A stretch of 64,000 bases of DNA from Bacteroides faecis MAJ27 (GCF_900106755.1 NZ_FNNN01000020.1:1-64000); one strand, 5' to 3'; shown: positions 34,098 through 43,644, counted from the stretch's first letter. Notes: generated from the letters alone by a model not told the origin. Numbers and translations: made by a program.

Positions 34098-34895
34098 TTA
34101 TATTGCTTTATCTCCTAAAACTTCTTCTATGAATTTGAATGAAGACAAAATATCAGCCTCACCAACTCCAACAGCTACCGTATGTTCAAAGTGCGCAGCA
34201 CATTTACGATCTCTGGTCCTCACAGTCCATCCGTCACCTTCCATAATCACTTGTCTGTCTCCCAACGTTATCATCGGCTCAATTGCAATGCAAAGACCTC
34301 TTTTCATCAAAGGACCATATCCTCTTTTACCATAATTAGGTACCTGGGGATCTTCGTGCATTTCCTTACCGATGCCGTGACCGACAAACTCACGCACTAC
34401 ACCATAAGAATGAGACTCACAATATTGCTGAATAGCATATCCGATATCTCCGATTCTTTTTCCATGTACTGCATTCTGAATACCGATATATAACGCTTCT
34501 TTAGTTACCTTCAATAAGTTACGAATTTCTTCGTCTACCTCTCCTACACAAAAAGTATAAGCAGAATCTCCACAAAAACCATTCATATAAGTTCCGCAAT
34601 CCACAGATACGATATCACCGTCTTTCAAAACAATATCCCCCGGGATTCCATGTACTACCTGGTCATTTACAGAAGTACAGATGGATGCAGGAAACGGGTC
34701 TCCATATTGATTCGGGAATCCTTTAAAAGTTGGAGTTGCCCCATTATCTCTAATGAATTCTTCAGCAACTTTATCCAACTCACGTGTAGTTACACCAGGC
34801 TTCACCACTTTAGCAACCTCAGCTAGAGTTCTACCGACAAGCAGGTTACTCTGACGGAGCAATTCTATTTCATCTTCTGTCTTAAGAAATATCAT
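34098..34895 (-). CDS. map: Methionine aminopeptidase, type I
   Basis: 265 residues, pita-bread fold with the five metal ligands D99, D110, H173, E206 and E237 in the contexts VSVDCGTY, FCGDSAYTF, VGHGIGKEMHEDP, IAIEPMI and HFEHTVAV. Removes the initiator methionine from nascent proteins near the exit tunnel. Placement directly after secY without adk between them is the Bacteroidetes arrangement. Confidence 0.98.
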   Translation of the reverse strand: MIFLKTEDEIELLRQSNLLVGRTLAEVAKVVKPGVTTRELDKVAEEFIRDNGATPTFKGFPNQYGDPFPASICTSVNDQVVHGIPGDIVLKDGDIVSVDCGTYMNGFCGDSAYTFCVGEVDEEIRNLLKVTKEALYIGIQNAVHGKRIGDIGYAIQQYCESHSYGVVREFVGHGIGKEMHEDPQVPNYGKRGYGPLMKRGLCIAIEPMITLGDRQVIMEGDGWTVRTRDRKCAAHFEHTVAVGVGEADILSSFKFIEEVLGDKAI

Positions 34896-34910
34896 TTCTA
34901 TTCTAAAGAA

Positions 34911-36254
34911 TTAATATGCCGCTACACCAGCGCGTCCCTTAATACGACCTGATTTCAACAGACCATCATAATGTCTCATCAACAAATGACTTTCAACCTG
35001 TTGCAGTGTATCAAGAACAACACCTACAAGAATTAACAAAGATGTACCGCCGAAGAATTGAGCAAATCCAGCTTGAACCCCAAATATACCAGCAAAAGCA
35101 GGCATAATAGCAACCAATGCCAAGAAGAAAGAACCCGGTAAAGTAATACGAGACATGATATCATCAATATACTCTGCTGTTTTCTTTCCCGGTTTGATAC
35201 CAGGGATGAAACCATTATTTCTCTTCATATCCTCAGCCATCTGAGTCGGATTGATTGCAATTGCAGTATAGAAATATGTAAATAATATAATCATTACCGC
35301 AAAAACAAAATTATACCAGAAACTTGTATGATCTGTAAACGCATGCAAGAAACCGCCTGCGTTATTTACATTATTGGAAAAACCGATAAATGTAATTGGA
35401 ATAAACATGATTGTCTGAGCAAAGATAATAGGCATTACACCAGCAGCATTCACCTTCAAAGGAATATACTGTCTTGCACCACCATATTGTTTATTACCTA
35501 CAATTCTTTTAGCATATTGTACAGGAATCTTTCTTGTACCTTGTACCAACAGGATTGCAGCACCAATTACTAACAATAAGAATACGACTTCAATTATAAA
35601 CATAATCAGACCACCACTCTTATTTGCTACTCTGGATACAACTTCTTGTATCAAAGCATCAGGGAAACGAGCGATAATACCGATCAGGATGATAAATGAA
35701 ATACCGTTACCAATACCTTTATCAGTTATTCTTTCACCAAGCCACAAAATAAACATACTACCTGCTGCCAAAATAATGGTAGAGGTAACCATAAACAGAG
35801 TCCAATCTAATGAAGCATTTAAGGAAGGGCCAGCCTGCATTTTAAGATTGAGCAAATAAGAAGGGGCCTGAACTAACAATATAGCAATCGTCAGATAACG
35901 AGTATATTGATTCATTTTTCTTCTGCCGCTCTCACCTTCGCGCTGCAACTTCTGGAAATACGGCACAGCGATTCCCAATAGCTGAATAACGATAGATGCA
36001 GAGATATAAGGCATGATTCCTAATGCAAAAATAGAGGCATTAGAAAATGCTCCTCCAGAGAACATATTTAACAAGGCTAAAAGGCCTTCACTTGTTTGTT
36101 CGTGCAATTTTGCCAGCATTGCCGGATTAATACCCGGTAATACGACATATGATCCGAAACGGTAAATTGCCACAAACAATATGGTGATGAGGATCCGCTG
36201 TCTCAGATCCTCAATCTTCCATATATTCTTTAATGTTTCAATAGCTTTTCTCAT
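34911..36254 (-). CDS. secY: Preprotein translocase channel SecY
   Basis: 447 residues with ten membrane helices. RFGSYVVLPGINPAML marks the N-terminal region, ALGIMPYISASIVIQLL the plug/helix-2 region, and MKRNNGFIPGIKPGKKTAEY the cytosolic loop that binds the ribosome and SecA. Forms the Sec channel with SecE, whose gene lies at 60431-60622. Confidence 0.98.
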   Translation of the reverse strand: MRKAIETLKNIWKIEDLRQRILITILFVAIYRFGSYVVLPGINPAMLAKLHEQTSEGLLALLNMFSGGAFSNASIFALGIMPYISASIVIQLLGIAVPYFQKLQREGESGRRKMNQYTRYLTIAILLVQAPSYLLNLKMQAGPSLNASLDWTLFMVTSTIILAAGSMFILWLGERITDKGIGNGISFIILIGIIARFPDALIQEVVSRVANKSGGLIMFIIEVVFLLLVIGAAILLVQGTRKIPVQYAKRIVGNKQYGGARQYIPLKVNAAGVMPIIFAQTIMFIPITFIGFSNNVNNAGGFLHAFTDHTSFWYNFVFAVMIILFTYFYTAIAINPTQMAEDMKRNNGFIPGIKPGKKTAEYIDDIMSRITLPGSFFLALVAIMPAFAGIFGVQAGFAQFFGGTSLLILVGVVLDTLQQVESHLLMRHYDGLLKSGRIKGRAGVAAY

Positions 36255-36258
36255 TGAA

Positions 36259-36705
36259 TCAGAGTTTTACTACAGTTCCACCAGCAGCTTCAATAGCAGC
36301 AGCAGCACTCTTAGAGAATGCGTTAGCTTCTACTTCCAGCTTGTTAGTCAGAGCTCCGTTACCCAATACTTTAACCAATTGATTTGAAGAAATAAATCCT
36401 GCTTCAATAAAGTCGCTAATACCAACTTTTGTCAGATTCTTAGCGTCTGCAAGCGTCTGAATTGTATCCAAGTTGATAGCCTTATATTCTACACGATTGA
36501 TATTCTTAAAACCAAATTTAGGTACTCGACGTTGAAGAGGCATCTGACCACCTTCAAAGCCAACTTTCTTAGAGTATCCAGATCTTGATTTAGCTCCTTT
36601 ATGACCTCTTGTAGAAGTGCCACCCAAGCCAGAACCGGCACCACGTCCTATTCTCTTTCTTGTCTTAGTAGATCCTTCTGCAGGTTTTAAATTACTTAAG
36701 TTCAT
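36259..36705 (-). CDS. rplO: 50S ribosomal protein L15
   Basis: 148 residues from ATG at 36705 (MNLSNLKPAEGSTKTRKRIG); a 16-codon upstream extension would overlap rpmD and is unlikely. GRGAGSGLGGTSTRGHKGAKSR is the Gly/basic N-terminal extension that threads through 23S rRNA. 4 bp before secY. Confidence 0.98.
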   Translation of the reverse strand: MNLSNLKPAEGSTKTRKRIGRGAGSGLGGTSTRGHKGAKSRSGYSKKVGFEGGQMPLQRRVPKFGFKNINRVEYKAINLDTIQTLADAKNLTKVGISDFIEAGFISSNQLVKVLGNGALTNKLEVEANAFSKSAAAAIEAAGGTVVKL

Positions 36706-36736
36706 ATTGTAATTCGTTTTTTTATTCAACAAATAA

Positions 36737-36913
36737 TTACTTAACAATGGCAACCAAGTGTTTTACTTTATCTACCATTCCAAGAATTGAAGGAGTGCTT
36801 TCGTGTTCAACCACACGGTTCAGTTTGCGAAGTCCCAGTGCATCAAGAGTTCTTTTCTGATCAGCTGGAGCACCAATTCTACTTTTAACTTGTTTAATCT
36901 TTATAATTGACAT
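36737..36913 (-). CDS. rpmD: 50S ribosomal protein L30
   Basis: A 58-residue frame between rpsE and rplO: IKIKQVKSRIGAPADQKRTL, DALGLRKLNRVVEHESTPS and MVDKVKHLVAIVK. The short L30 fold with the conserved LGLRKLN is unmistakable. Start ATG at 36913, stop TAA at 36739-36737. Confidence 0.97.
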   Translation of the reverse strand: MSIIKIKQVKSRIGAPADQKRTLDALGLRKLNRVVEHESTPSILGMVDKVKHLVAIVK

Positions 36914-36922
36914 ATCTCCTCC

Positions 36923-37441
36923 TTATCCTCTAAATACTTTTTCAACACTAATACCTCTGTTCTGAGCAATCATTCTTGCATCACGCATCTCACTCAAAGC
37001 TTCAATTGTAGCTTTAACAAGGTTGTGCGGATTTGAAGAACCTTTAGATTTTGCCAAAACGTCAGTAATACCAACACTTTCCAATACAGCACGCATAGCA
37101 CCACCAGCTACTACACCGGTTCCGTGAGATGCAGGTTTGATGAATACTTCAGCACCACCAAACTTAGCTGATTGTTCATGAGGAACAGTACCTTTCAAAA
37201 CAGGTACTTTCACCAGGTTCTTTTTAGCTGATTCTACGCCTTTAGCGATAGCAGCTGTTACTTCACCTGCTTTACCAAGTCCCCAACCGATAATACCTTC
37301 TTCGTTACCTACAACAACGATTGCAGAGAAACTAAAAGTTCTACCACCTTTGGTAACTTTAGTAACACGATTAATAGCAACCAATCTATCCTTCAGTTCT
37401 ATATCGTTAGTAACCTTAACTCTATTATTAACTCCTGCCAT
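36923..37441 (-). CDS. rpsE: 30S ribosomal protein S5
   Basis: 172 residues with the double-stranded-RNA-binding N-terminal domain (VTKGGRTFSFSAIVVVGNEE) and the C-terminal domain (GTGVVAGGAMRAVLESVGI, SSNPHNLVKATIEAL). S5 is near the mRNA entry and helps decoding fidelity. 9 bp before rpmD. Confidence 0.98.
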   Translation of the reverse strand: MAGVNNRVKVTNDIELKDRLVAINRVTKVTKGGRTFSFSAIVVVGNEEGIIGWGLGKAGEVTAAIAKGVESAKKNLVKVPVLKGTVPHEQSAKFGGAEVFIKPASHGTGVVAGGAMRAVLESVGITDVLAKSKGSSNPHNLVKATIEALSEMRDARMIAQNRGISVEKVFRG

Positions 37442-37446
37442 AATGA

Positions 37447-37791
37447 TTAAAATTTAAGTCCACCGTTACGAGCAGCATCAGCTACTTCTTTTACTCTCCC
37501 ATGATACAAGTAACCATTACGGTCGAAAACAACAGTAGTTATACCTGCTTCCTGAGCCTTTTTAGCAATCATTTCACCAACTTTAGCAGCTTGTTCTTTC
37601 TTTGCGACTTTCTCAGCCATACCTAAAGAAGAAGCAGCAGCCAGTGTCTTACCAGAAAGATCATCGATAATCTGGACATAAATTTGCTTGTTACTTCTAA
37701 ATACACTCATACGCGGACGTTCAGCAGTACCTGAGATCTTATTGCGTACTCTATATTTGATCTTAACTCGTCTTTCTATTTTTGTTGTCAT
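37447..37791 (-). CDS. rplR: 50S ribosomal protein L18
   Basis: 114 residues; RVRNKISGTAERPRMSVFRS and FDRNGYLYHGRVKEVADAAR are the family blocks. It binds 5S rRNA together with L5. 5 bp before rpsE. Confidence 0.98.
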   Translation of the reverse strand: MTTKIERRVKIKYRVRNKISGTAERPRMSVFRSNKQIYVQIIDDLSGKTLAAASSLGMAEKVAKKEQAAKVGEMIAKKAQEAGITTVVFDRNGYLYHGRVKEVADAARNGGLKF

Positions 37792-37812
37792 AATAATCTA
37801 ATTTTATATGAT

Positions 37813-38382
37813 TTACTTAGCACCGGCTGATTTACCAGACTTTCTACGAATTACTTCGCCAACAAACTTAATACCTTTACCCTTATATGGTTCAGGCTTA
37901 CGGAAAGAACGTATTTTAGAGCAAACTTGACCAAGCAATTGTTTGTCACACGATTCCAATATAATAAGAGGGTTCTTATTTCTTTCAGACTTAGTTTCAA
38001 CTTTCACCTCAGCAGGCAATTGAATGAAAATATTGTGTGTATAACCTAAAGCCAGTTCAATGATGTTACCTTGGTTAGAAGCACGGTAACCTACACCGAC
38101 AAGTTCCAGTTCCTTTTTATATCCTTCAGACACGCCCACAACCATGTTATGAACTAAAGAACGATACAAACCGTGGAAAGCATGTTTTTGCTTCGGGTTA
38201 TCAATCATTTCTTTTTCGTTTTCTGTTAAAGTCACGTGTCCGTCTTCAATGGCAACATTGATAGCAGGATTCACATATTGGCTAAGTTCGCCTTTGGGTC
38301 CCTTAACGGTAACCACATCATCCTTCAGAGTGACTGTCACTCCAGCAGGGATACTAATGGGTAATTTTCCTATTCTTGACAT
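37813..38382 (-). CDS. rplF: 50S ribosomal protein L6
   Basis: 189 residues made of two related domains; MSRIGKLPISIPAGVTVTL, GVSEGYKKELELVGVGYRA and the end KPEPYKGKGIKFVGEVIRRK-type block. L6 lies near the factor-binding site (sarcin-ricin loop region). Confidence 0.98.
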   Translation of the reverse strand: MSRIGKLPISIPAGVTVTLKDDVVTVKGPKGELSQYVNPAINVAIEDGHVTLTENEKEMIDNPKQKHAFHGLYRSLVHNMVVGVSEGYKKELELVGVGYRASNQGNIIELALGYTHNIFIQLPAEVKVETKSERNKNPLIILESCDKQLLGQVCSKIRSFRKPEPYKGKGIKFVGEVIRRKSGKSAGAK

Positions 38383-38399
38383 TGCTTATTCCTCCTAAA

Positions 38400-38795
38400 T
38401 TAATATACGTAACACAAGACTTCACCACCGATTTTCAGTTCAGCAGCTTCTTTGTTAGTCATTACACCTTTGGAAGTAGATATTATAGCAATACCCAGCC
38501 CATTAATAACACGCGGCATATCTTTGTAACCAGTATACTTACGCATACCCGGAGAAGATACTCTTTCTAATTTTTTGATTGCGTTAACTTTGTTAACAGA
38601 ATCATACTTCAAGGCAACCTTAATAGTTCCTTGAGGACCATCTTCTACAAACTTATAGTTAAGAATGTAGCCTTTTTCAAAAAGAATCTTAGTGATTTCT
38701 TTTTTCAAGTTCGAAGCGGGAACTTCTACAACTCTGTGCTTAGCACCAATTGCGTTCCGCAACCTCGTCAAATAATCTGCTATTGGATCAGTCAT
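38400..38795 (-). CDS. rpsH: 30S ribosomal protein S8
   Basis: 131 residues; MTDPIADYLTRLRNA at the start and ISTSKGVMTNKEAAELKIGG near the end are diagnostic. S8 binds helix 21 of 16S rRNA and in many bacteria also represses the spc operon by binding its mRNA; no matching mRNA structure was verified here. Confidence 0.98.
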   Translation of the reverse strand: MTDPIADYLTRLRNAIGAKHRVVEVPASNLKKEITKILFEKGYILNYKFVEDGPQGTIKVALKYDSVNKVNAIKKLERVSSPGMRKYTGYKDMPRVINGLGIAIISTSKGVMTNKEAAELKIGGEVLCYVY

Positions 38796-38847
38796 ATAAA
38801 AATAAATTAAATTAATCAGGACTTCCCTGACAATATTTAAACAATAA

Positions 38848-39147
38848 TTACCAGCTTGCTTTCTTTACGCCCGGGATCAGACCGTTAGATGCCATCTCAC
38901 GGAACTGGATTCTTGAAATTCCGAACTGACGGATATAACCTTTTGGACGACCAGTCAGTTTGCAACGGTTGTGCATACGAATCGGATTTGAATTCTTAGG
39001 CAACTCTTGCAATTTCTGTGCAGCTTCAAAAGCATCGGCAGGTTCACCTGTTCTCACGATTTGCTTCAAAGCAGCTCTTTTCTCGGCGTATCTGGCTACT
39101 AATTTAGCACGCTTTACTTCACGTGCCTTCATTGATTCCTTTGCCAT
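38848..39147 (-). CDS. rpsN: 30S ribosomal protein S14 (zinc-free type)
   Basis: 99 residues, the longer C-minus form without the CxxC...CxxC zinc site; a single cysteine is in [20 protein letters not shown]. Conserved end [20 protein letters not shown]. Lies between rplE and rpsH as usual. Confidence 0.98.
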
Positions 39148-39153
39148 ATTCTA

Positions 39154-39711
39154 TTAATCTTTTTTAGCGTTTTTAAAAGGTAAACCGAATTCCTTCAACA
39201 AGGCATAACCTTCTTCATCTGTCTCCGCAGAGGTTACAAAGGTAATATTCATTCCGAGAATTCTTGTAATACTATCGATATTTATTTCAGGGAAAATGAT
39301 TTGTTCCTGAATACCAAGGGTATAGTTACCTTTACCATCAAACTTACTTTCGATACCTTTGAAGTCACGAATACGAGGAAGAGCTACACGAACTAGTTTT
39401 TCCAAGAATTCATACATTCTCTCACGGCGCAAAGTTACCATAACGCCAATCGGCATTTTTTTACGTAACTTAAAGTTTGCGATATCTTTACGAGAAATGG
39501 TAGCTACGGCCTTCTGACCTGTGATAGCTGTCATTTCATTGATTGCTACTTCAATAATCTTCTTATCAGCAACAGCCATACCTAAACCTTGATTGATAAC
39601 AATCTTCTTAAGTACGGGTACCTGCATCGTTGAAGAATACTGGAATTGTGATTTCAATGCAGGTGCAATACGATCTGCATATTCTTTCTTTAGGCTAGCA
39701 GTATTACTCAT
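39154..39711 (-). CDS. rplE: 50S ribosomal protein L5
   Basis: 185 residues; VPVLKKIVINQGLGMAV, KKMPIGVMVTLRRERMYEFL and GKGNYTLGIQEQIIFPEI are the family blocks. It binds 5S rRNA and contacts P-site tRNA and S13. 2 bp after rplX. Confidence 0.98.
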   Translation of the reverse strand: MSNTASLKKEYADRIAPALKSQFQYSSTMQVPVLKKIVINQGLGMAVADKKIIEVAINEMTAITGQKAVATISRKDIANFKLRKKMPIGVMVTLRRERMYEFLEKLVRVALPRIRDFKGIESKFDGKGNYTLGIQEQIIFPEINIDSITRILGMNITFVTSAETDEEGYALLKEFGLPFKNAKKD

Positions 39712-39713
39712 TA

Positions 39714-40031
39714 CTAAATCTCCTCTCCTGATTTTTTAGAATAACGCACTAAAGTTCCTTCAGAACTCTTTCTTCTCCCAATACGCGTTGCTTTACCAGT
39801 TTTTGGATCAACCGGGTTCAAGTTTGAAATGTGGATAGAAGCTTCTTGCTTCACAATACCACCCTGCGGATTCTTTGCATTCGGCTTAGTGCTCTTAGAT
39901 ACCATATTGATACCCTCAACAATTGCACGACCTTCTTTAACAAGAACCTTCAATACACGACCAGTTTTGCCCTTATCTTCGCCAGCATTTACGTAAACTG
40001 TATCGCCTTTTTTAATATGTAATTTACTCAT
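39714..40031 (-). CDS. rplX: 50S ribosomal protein L24
   Basis: 105 residues with an N-terminal KOW motif (HIKKGDTVYVNAGEDKGKTG) and KPNAKNPQGGIVKQEASIHI. An assembly initiator of the 50S subunit located near the exit tunnel. Follows rplN by 20 bp. Confidence 0.98.
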   Translation of the reverse strand: MSKLHIKKGDTVYVNAGEDKGKTGRVLKVLVKEGRAIVEGINMVSKSTKPNAKNPQGGIVKQEASIHISNLNPVDPKTGKATRIGRRKSSEGTLVRYSKKSGEEI

Positions 40032-40051
40032 TACTCAAATCTTTTACAAAA

Positions 40052-40417
40052 TTAAAGTACCTCAGGCGCAAGTGACACAACCTTCATGTTTGTAGCACGA
40101 AGTTCTCTTGCTACAGGACCGAAAATACGACTTCCTCTAATTTCACCTGCATTATTAAGCAACACGCAAGCATTATCATCAAAACGTATATAAGAACCAT
40201 CAGGACGACGGATTTCTTTCTTCGTACGTACAATCAAAGCCTTTGATACTGCACCTTTTTTAACATCACTCGAAGGGATAACACTCTTTACGGAAACTAC
40301 AATAACATCTCCTACTGAAGCATAACGACGACCTGTGCCACCCAATACACGGATACACAAAGCTTCTTTAGCTCCACTGTTATCACATACTGTAAGTCTG
40401 GATTCTACTTGTATCAT
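40052..40417 (-). CDS. rplN: 50S ribosomal protein L14
   Basis: 121 residues; MIQVESRLTVCDNSGAKEAL at the start, YIRFDDNACVLLNN and GSRIFGPVARELR at the end are near-universal in L14. Contacts the 30S subunit (bridge B8). 2 bp after rpsQ. Confidence 0.98.
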   Translation of the reverse strand: MIQVESRLTVCDNSGAKEALCIRVLGGTGRRYASVGDVIVVSVKSVIPSSDVKKGAVSKALIVRTKKEIRRPDGSYIRFDDNACVLLNNAGEIRGSRIFGPVARELRATNMKVVSLAPEVL

Positions 40418-40419
40418 AA

Positions 40420-40689
40420 TTACTTAGCTCTTTCAATTATTTCTACTAATCTCCATCTTTTAGTCTTGCTCAAAGGACGAGTTTCCATGATGCGTACAGT
40501 ATCACCGATATTGCATTCATTCTTTTCATCATGAGCATGGTACTTCTTCGTTTTACTAACGAACTTACCATATATAGGGTGTTTTTCTTTAAACTTGGCA
40601 GCAACTGTGATAGTTTTTTCCATCTTGTTGCTCAATACAACCCCTGTTCTTTCTTTTCTTAAATTTCTTGCTTCCATCAAGCTGATCAT
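40420..40689 (-). CDS. rpsQ: 30S ribosomal protein S17
   Basis: 89 residues from ATG at 40689, which overlaps the rpmC stop as ATGA; an internal ATG at 40677 (MEARNLRKERTGVV) would give 85 residues and is the form closest to other S17 proteins. OB fold with VLSNKMEKTITVAAKFKEKH and RIMETRPLSKTKRWRLVEII. Confidence 0.97.
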   Translation of the reverse strand: MISLMEARNLRKERTGVVLSNKMEKTITVAAKFKEKHPIYGKFVSKTKKYHAHDEKNECNIGDTVRIMETRPLSKTKRWRLVEIIERAK

Positions 40690-40883
40690 TTATTGTTAAG
40701 TTCTCTTTGGCGTAATTCTGTTTTCATACGCGCAATAGTCCTGCGTAATTGTTTGATTTGAGCAGGATTTTCCAAAGGAGAAATAGAATGATTGATAACC
40801 ATCTGGTTATAATTAGCTGTTTCTGCCTCTACTCTTTCTACTAAATCATTAGTAGTCATTTCTTTAATTTCTGCAATTTTCAT
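40686..40883 (-). CDS. rpmC: 50S ribosomal protein L29
   Basis: 65-residue two-helix protein; MKIAEIKEMTTNDLVERVE and NPAQIKQLRRTIARMKTELR identify it. Located at the tunnel exit next to L23. Overlaps rpsQ by 4 bp and follows rplP by 5 bp. Confidence 0.97.
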   Translation of the reverse strand: MKIAEIKEMTTNDLVERVEAETANYNQMVINHSISPLENPAQIKQLRRTIARMKTELRQRELNNK

Positions 40884-40888
40884 AAACC

Positions 40889-41323
40889 TTACGCATTTTG
40901 ATTTTGAATATCATAATCACGTCTTACGACAAACTTCGTTGTAATAGGAAGCTTTTGAGCAGCTAAGCGCAATGCTTCTTTCGCGATTTCGTAAGATACT
41001 CCTTCAGCTTCAATAATGATTCTACCTGGAGTTACAGGAGCCACAAATCCCTCGGGAGCACCTTTACCTTTACCCATACGCACATCGGCAGGTTTTCTAG
41101 TAATTGGTTTATCCGGGAATATACGGATCCAGATCTGTCCTTGACGTTGCATATATCTTGTTACTGCAATACGAGCAGCTTCGATCTGACGGCCTGTAAT
41201 CCATTTAGTTTCCAAAGCCTTAATGCCAAAAGAACCGAAAGCCAGCTGGTTGCCTCTCTGAGCATTACCTTTTGCACGGCCTTTTTGTTGTCTTCTGAAT
41301 TTTGTCTTTTTCGGTTGTAACAT
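40889..41323 (-). CDS. rplP: 50S ribosomal protein L16
   Basis: 144 residues; MLQPKKTKFRRQQKGR, GNQLAFGSFGIKALE, GQIWIRIFPDKPITRKPADV and MGKGKGAPEGFVAPV are all diagnostic. Sits near the peptidyl transferase centre and the A-site tRNA elbow. Confidence 0.98.
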   Translation of the reverse strand: MLQPKKTKFRRQQKGRAKGNAQRGNQLAFGSFGIKALETKWITGRQIEAARIAVTRYMQRQGQIWIRIFPDKPITRKPADVRMGKGKGAPEGFVAPVTPGRIIIEAEGVSYEIAKEALRLAAQKLPITTKFVVRRDYDIQNQNA

Positions 41324-41346
41324 AGTTTCCTAAAATTCAAATTCGT

Positions 41347-42078
41347 TTAGCGATTATTTTTCTTTCTTTTGAAGTTCTTTCCGCCGTTGTTTCCACCATT
41401 GTTTCCACGACCACTTTCTTTGCTTTGTGTAAAGTTCGGAGCTAATTCTTTCTTACCAAACACTTCACCTCTACAAATCCAAACTTTGATACCTAAAAGA
41501 CCCACTTTAGTCAATGCTTCAGCATGACAGTAGTCGATATCAGCTCTGAAAGTGTGTAACGGAGTTCTTCCTTCTTTATACATTTCAGAACGAGCCATTT
41601 CAGCTCCATTCAAACGTCCTGAAATCTGAATTTTGATACCTTCAGCACCCATACGCATTGTATTTGCGATAGCCATTTTAATGGCACGGCGGTAGGCAAT
41701 TTTACCTTCTACCTGGCGAGCAATGTTGTTAGCAACAATTACAGCATCCAGTTCCGGTCTTTTCACTTCAAAGATATTAATCTGAATATCTTTGTCGGTA
41801 ACCTTCTTCAACTCTTCTTTTAACTTATCAACTTCTTGGCCACCTTTACCGATGATAATACCCGGGCGAGCAGTGCAAACGGTAATAGTAACGAGCTTCA
41901 GCGTACGTTCAATTACGATTCTTGATACACTTGCCTTTGCAAGTCTTGCATTAAGATATTTACGGATTTTGCTATCTTCCAGCAAAGAATCACCGTAATC
42001 ATTTCCACCATACCAGTTAGAATCCCATCCTCTGATAATTCCTAAACGGTTGCTTATTGGATTAACTTTTTGTCCCAT
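41347..42078 (-). CDS. rpsC: 30S ribosomal protein S3
   Basis: 243 residues: KH domain (about 40-110, with GIIIGKGGQEVDKL) and C-terminal S3 domain (ISGRLNGAEMARSEMYKEGR). A low-complexity Asn/Gly/Lys tail (GNNGGNNGGKNFKRKKNNR) extends it beyond the E. coli length. Shapes the mRNA entry with S4 and S5. Confidence 0.98.
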   Translation of the reverse strand: MGQKVNPISNRLGIIRGWDSNWYGGNDYGDSLLEDSKIRKYLNARLAKASVSRIVIERTLKLVTITVCTARPGIIIGKGGQEVDKLKEELKKVTDKDIQINIFEVKRPELDAVIVANNIARQVEGKIAYRRAIKMAIANTMRMGAEGIKIQISGRLNGAEMARSEMYKEGRTPLHTFRADIDYCHAEALTKVGLLGIKVWICRGEVFGKKELAPNFTQSKESGRGNNGGNNGGKNFKRKKNNR

Positions 42079-42083
42079 CTACC

Positions 42084-42494
42084 TTAATTTTGATCTTCGT
42101 TATTACTTTTAGCACCAACGAACAATGTTACGTGATTTGAACGTTTGCGAATTCTATAACCTCTACCCTGCGGTGCCGGTCTCATTCTTTTGAGTGTAGC
42201 GCCACCATCAACAAAAATCTGCGTTACGAACAACTCGCCGCTTTCTGCTTTACGTTCGTTTTTCTGTTCCCAGTTAGCAATTGCAGAGCGAAGCAATTTT
42301 TCCACTCTTGCAGCAGCTTCTTTTGAAGAAAATTTCAAAACACCAAGTGCTCTGTTCACTTCCATACCACGAATCATATCAGCGACTAAGCGCATCTTAC
42401 GTGGAGAAGTAGGAACATTTTGCAATTTAGCAAAATACATGGTCTTAAGGGCTTCTTTTCTTTTTTCAGCCGATATTTTTTTTCTTGCTCCCAT
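42084..42494 (-). CDS. rplV: 50S ribosomal protein L22
   Basis: 136 residues; QNVPTSPRKMRLVADMIRG, LRSAIANWEQKNE and RMRPAPQGRGYRIRKRSNH (the extended hairpin reaching into the exit tunnel, a site linked to macrolide response in other bacteria). No deletion or insertion in the hairpin is apparent by eye. Confidence 0.98.
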   Translation of the reverse strand: MGARKKISAEKRKEALKTMYFAKLQNVPTSPRKMRLVADMIRGMEVNRALGVLKFSSKEAAARVEKLLRSAIANWEQKNERKAESGELFVTQIFVDGGATLKRMRPAPQGRGYRIRKRSNHVTLFVGAKSNNEDQN

Positions 42495-42529
42495 TATATT
42501 TATTACTTTATTATTTCAAATAATTCCTG

Positions 42530-42799
42530 TTATCTTTTCTTGTTACCAGCGTGTCCTCTGAATGTACGAGTTGGAGCGAATTCGCCCAACTTGTGTCCTA
42601 CCATATTTTCGGTAACATATACAGGAATAAATTTATTTCCATTGTGAACTGCAACTGTATGGCCTACAAAATCAGGCGAAATCATTGAAGCTCTGGCCCA
42701 TGTCTTTACTACGACTTTTTTGCCAGATTCATTCATGGCAAAAATTCTCTTTTCAAGCTTTACGTTAATATATGGACCTTTTTTTAATGAACGACTCAT
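42530..42799 (-). CDS. rpsS: 30S ribosomal protein S19
   Basis: 89 residues; MSRSLKKGPYINVKLEKRI, TWARASMISPDFVGHTVAVH and VGHKLGEFAPTRTFRGHAG are family blocks. Located in the 30S head with S13. Confidence 0.98.
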   Translation of the reverse strand: MSRSLKKGPYINVKLEKRIFAMNESGKKVVVKTWARASMISPDFVGHTVAVHNGNKFIPVYVTENMVGHKLGEFAPTRTFRGHAGNKKR

Positions 42800-42819
42800 A
42801 GTTTACTCAATTAATCAGA

Positions 42820-43644
42820 TTACTTTTTTCTTCTCTCAATAATGTACTTAGACGATTGTTTCTTAGGAGCTCTAGTCTTAAGTCCCTTAGCGTACAATCC
42901 CTTACGAGATCTTGGATGTCCTCCGGAAGAACGTCCTTCACCACCACCCATCGGGTGATCAACCGGGTTCATTACAACACCACGGTTACGAGGACGACGA
43001 CCTTGCCAACGAGAACGTCCAGCCTTACCTGAGCGTTCCAATCCATGATCTGAGTTACCAACACTACCGATAGTAGCTTTACAAGTGCTAAGAATCTGTC
43101 TTACTTCACCTGAAGGCAATTTAATCACACAATACTTACCCTCACGAGAAGTTAACTGAGCAAAGTTTCCAGCTGATCTAACCAGAGCAGCACCCTGTCC
43201 CGGACGTAACTCAATATTGTGAATTACAGTACCAACCGGAATGTTCTGAAGGGGAAGAGTATTACCAATCTCTGGCGCTGCTGTTTCACCCGACATCAGA
43301 GTCGCACCAACTTGCAATCCATTGGGAGCAATAATATATCTTTTTTCTCCATCAGCGTAATATAACAAAGCGATACGAGCCGAACGATTCGGATCGTATT
43401 CAATTGTCTTAACCACTGCTGGTACACCGTCTTTGTTTCTCTTGAAATCAACAATTCTAATCACCTTTCTATGACCGCCACCAATGTAGCGCATAGTCAT
43501 CTTACCTTCGTTGTTACGACCACCAGATGATTTCTTACCATATACAAGAGACTTTTCTGGTACTGATGCAGTAATTTCTTCGAAAGTACCAATAATTTTA
43601 TGTCTTTGCCCCGGTGTTGTGGGCTTTAATTTACGTACTGCCAT
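42820..43644 (-). CDS. rplB: 50S ribosomal protein L2
   Basis: 274 residues; two beta domains with MRYIGGGHRKVIRIVDFKRN and a long C-terminal tail containing GRRPRNRGVVMNPVDHPMGG, which includes the conserved histidine near the peptidyl transferase centre. Needed for subunit association. Confidence 0.98.
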   Translation of the reverse strand: MAVRKLKPTTPGQRHKIIGTFEEITASVPEKSLVYGKKSSGGRNNEGKMTMRYIGGGHRKVIRIVDFKRNKDGVPAVVKTIEYDPNRSARIALLYYADGEKRYIIAPNGLQVGATLMSGETAAPEIGNTLPLQNIPVGTVIHNIELRPGQGAALVRSAGNFAQLTSREGKYCVIKLPSGEVRQILSTCKATIGSVGNSDHGLERSGKAGRSRWQGRRPRNRGVVMNPVDHPMGGGEGRSSGGHPRSRKGLYAKGLKTRAPKKQSSKYIIERRKK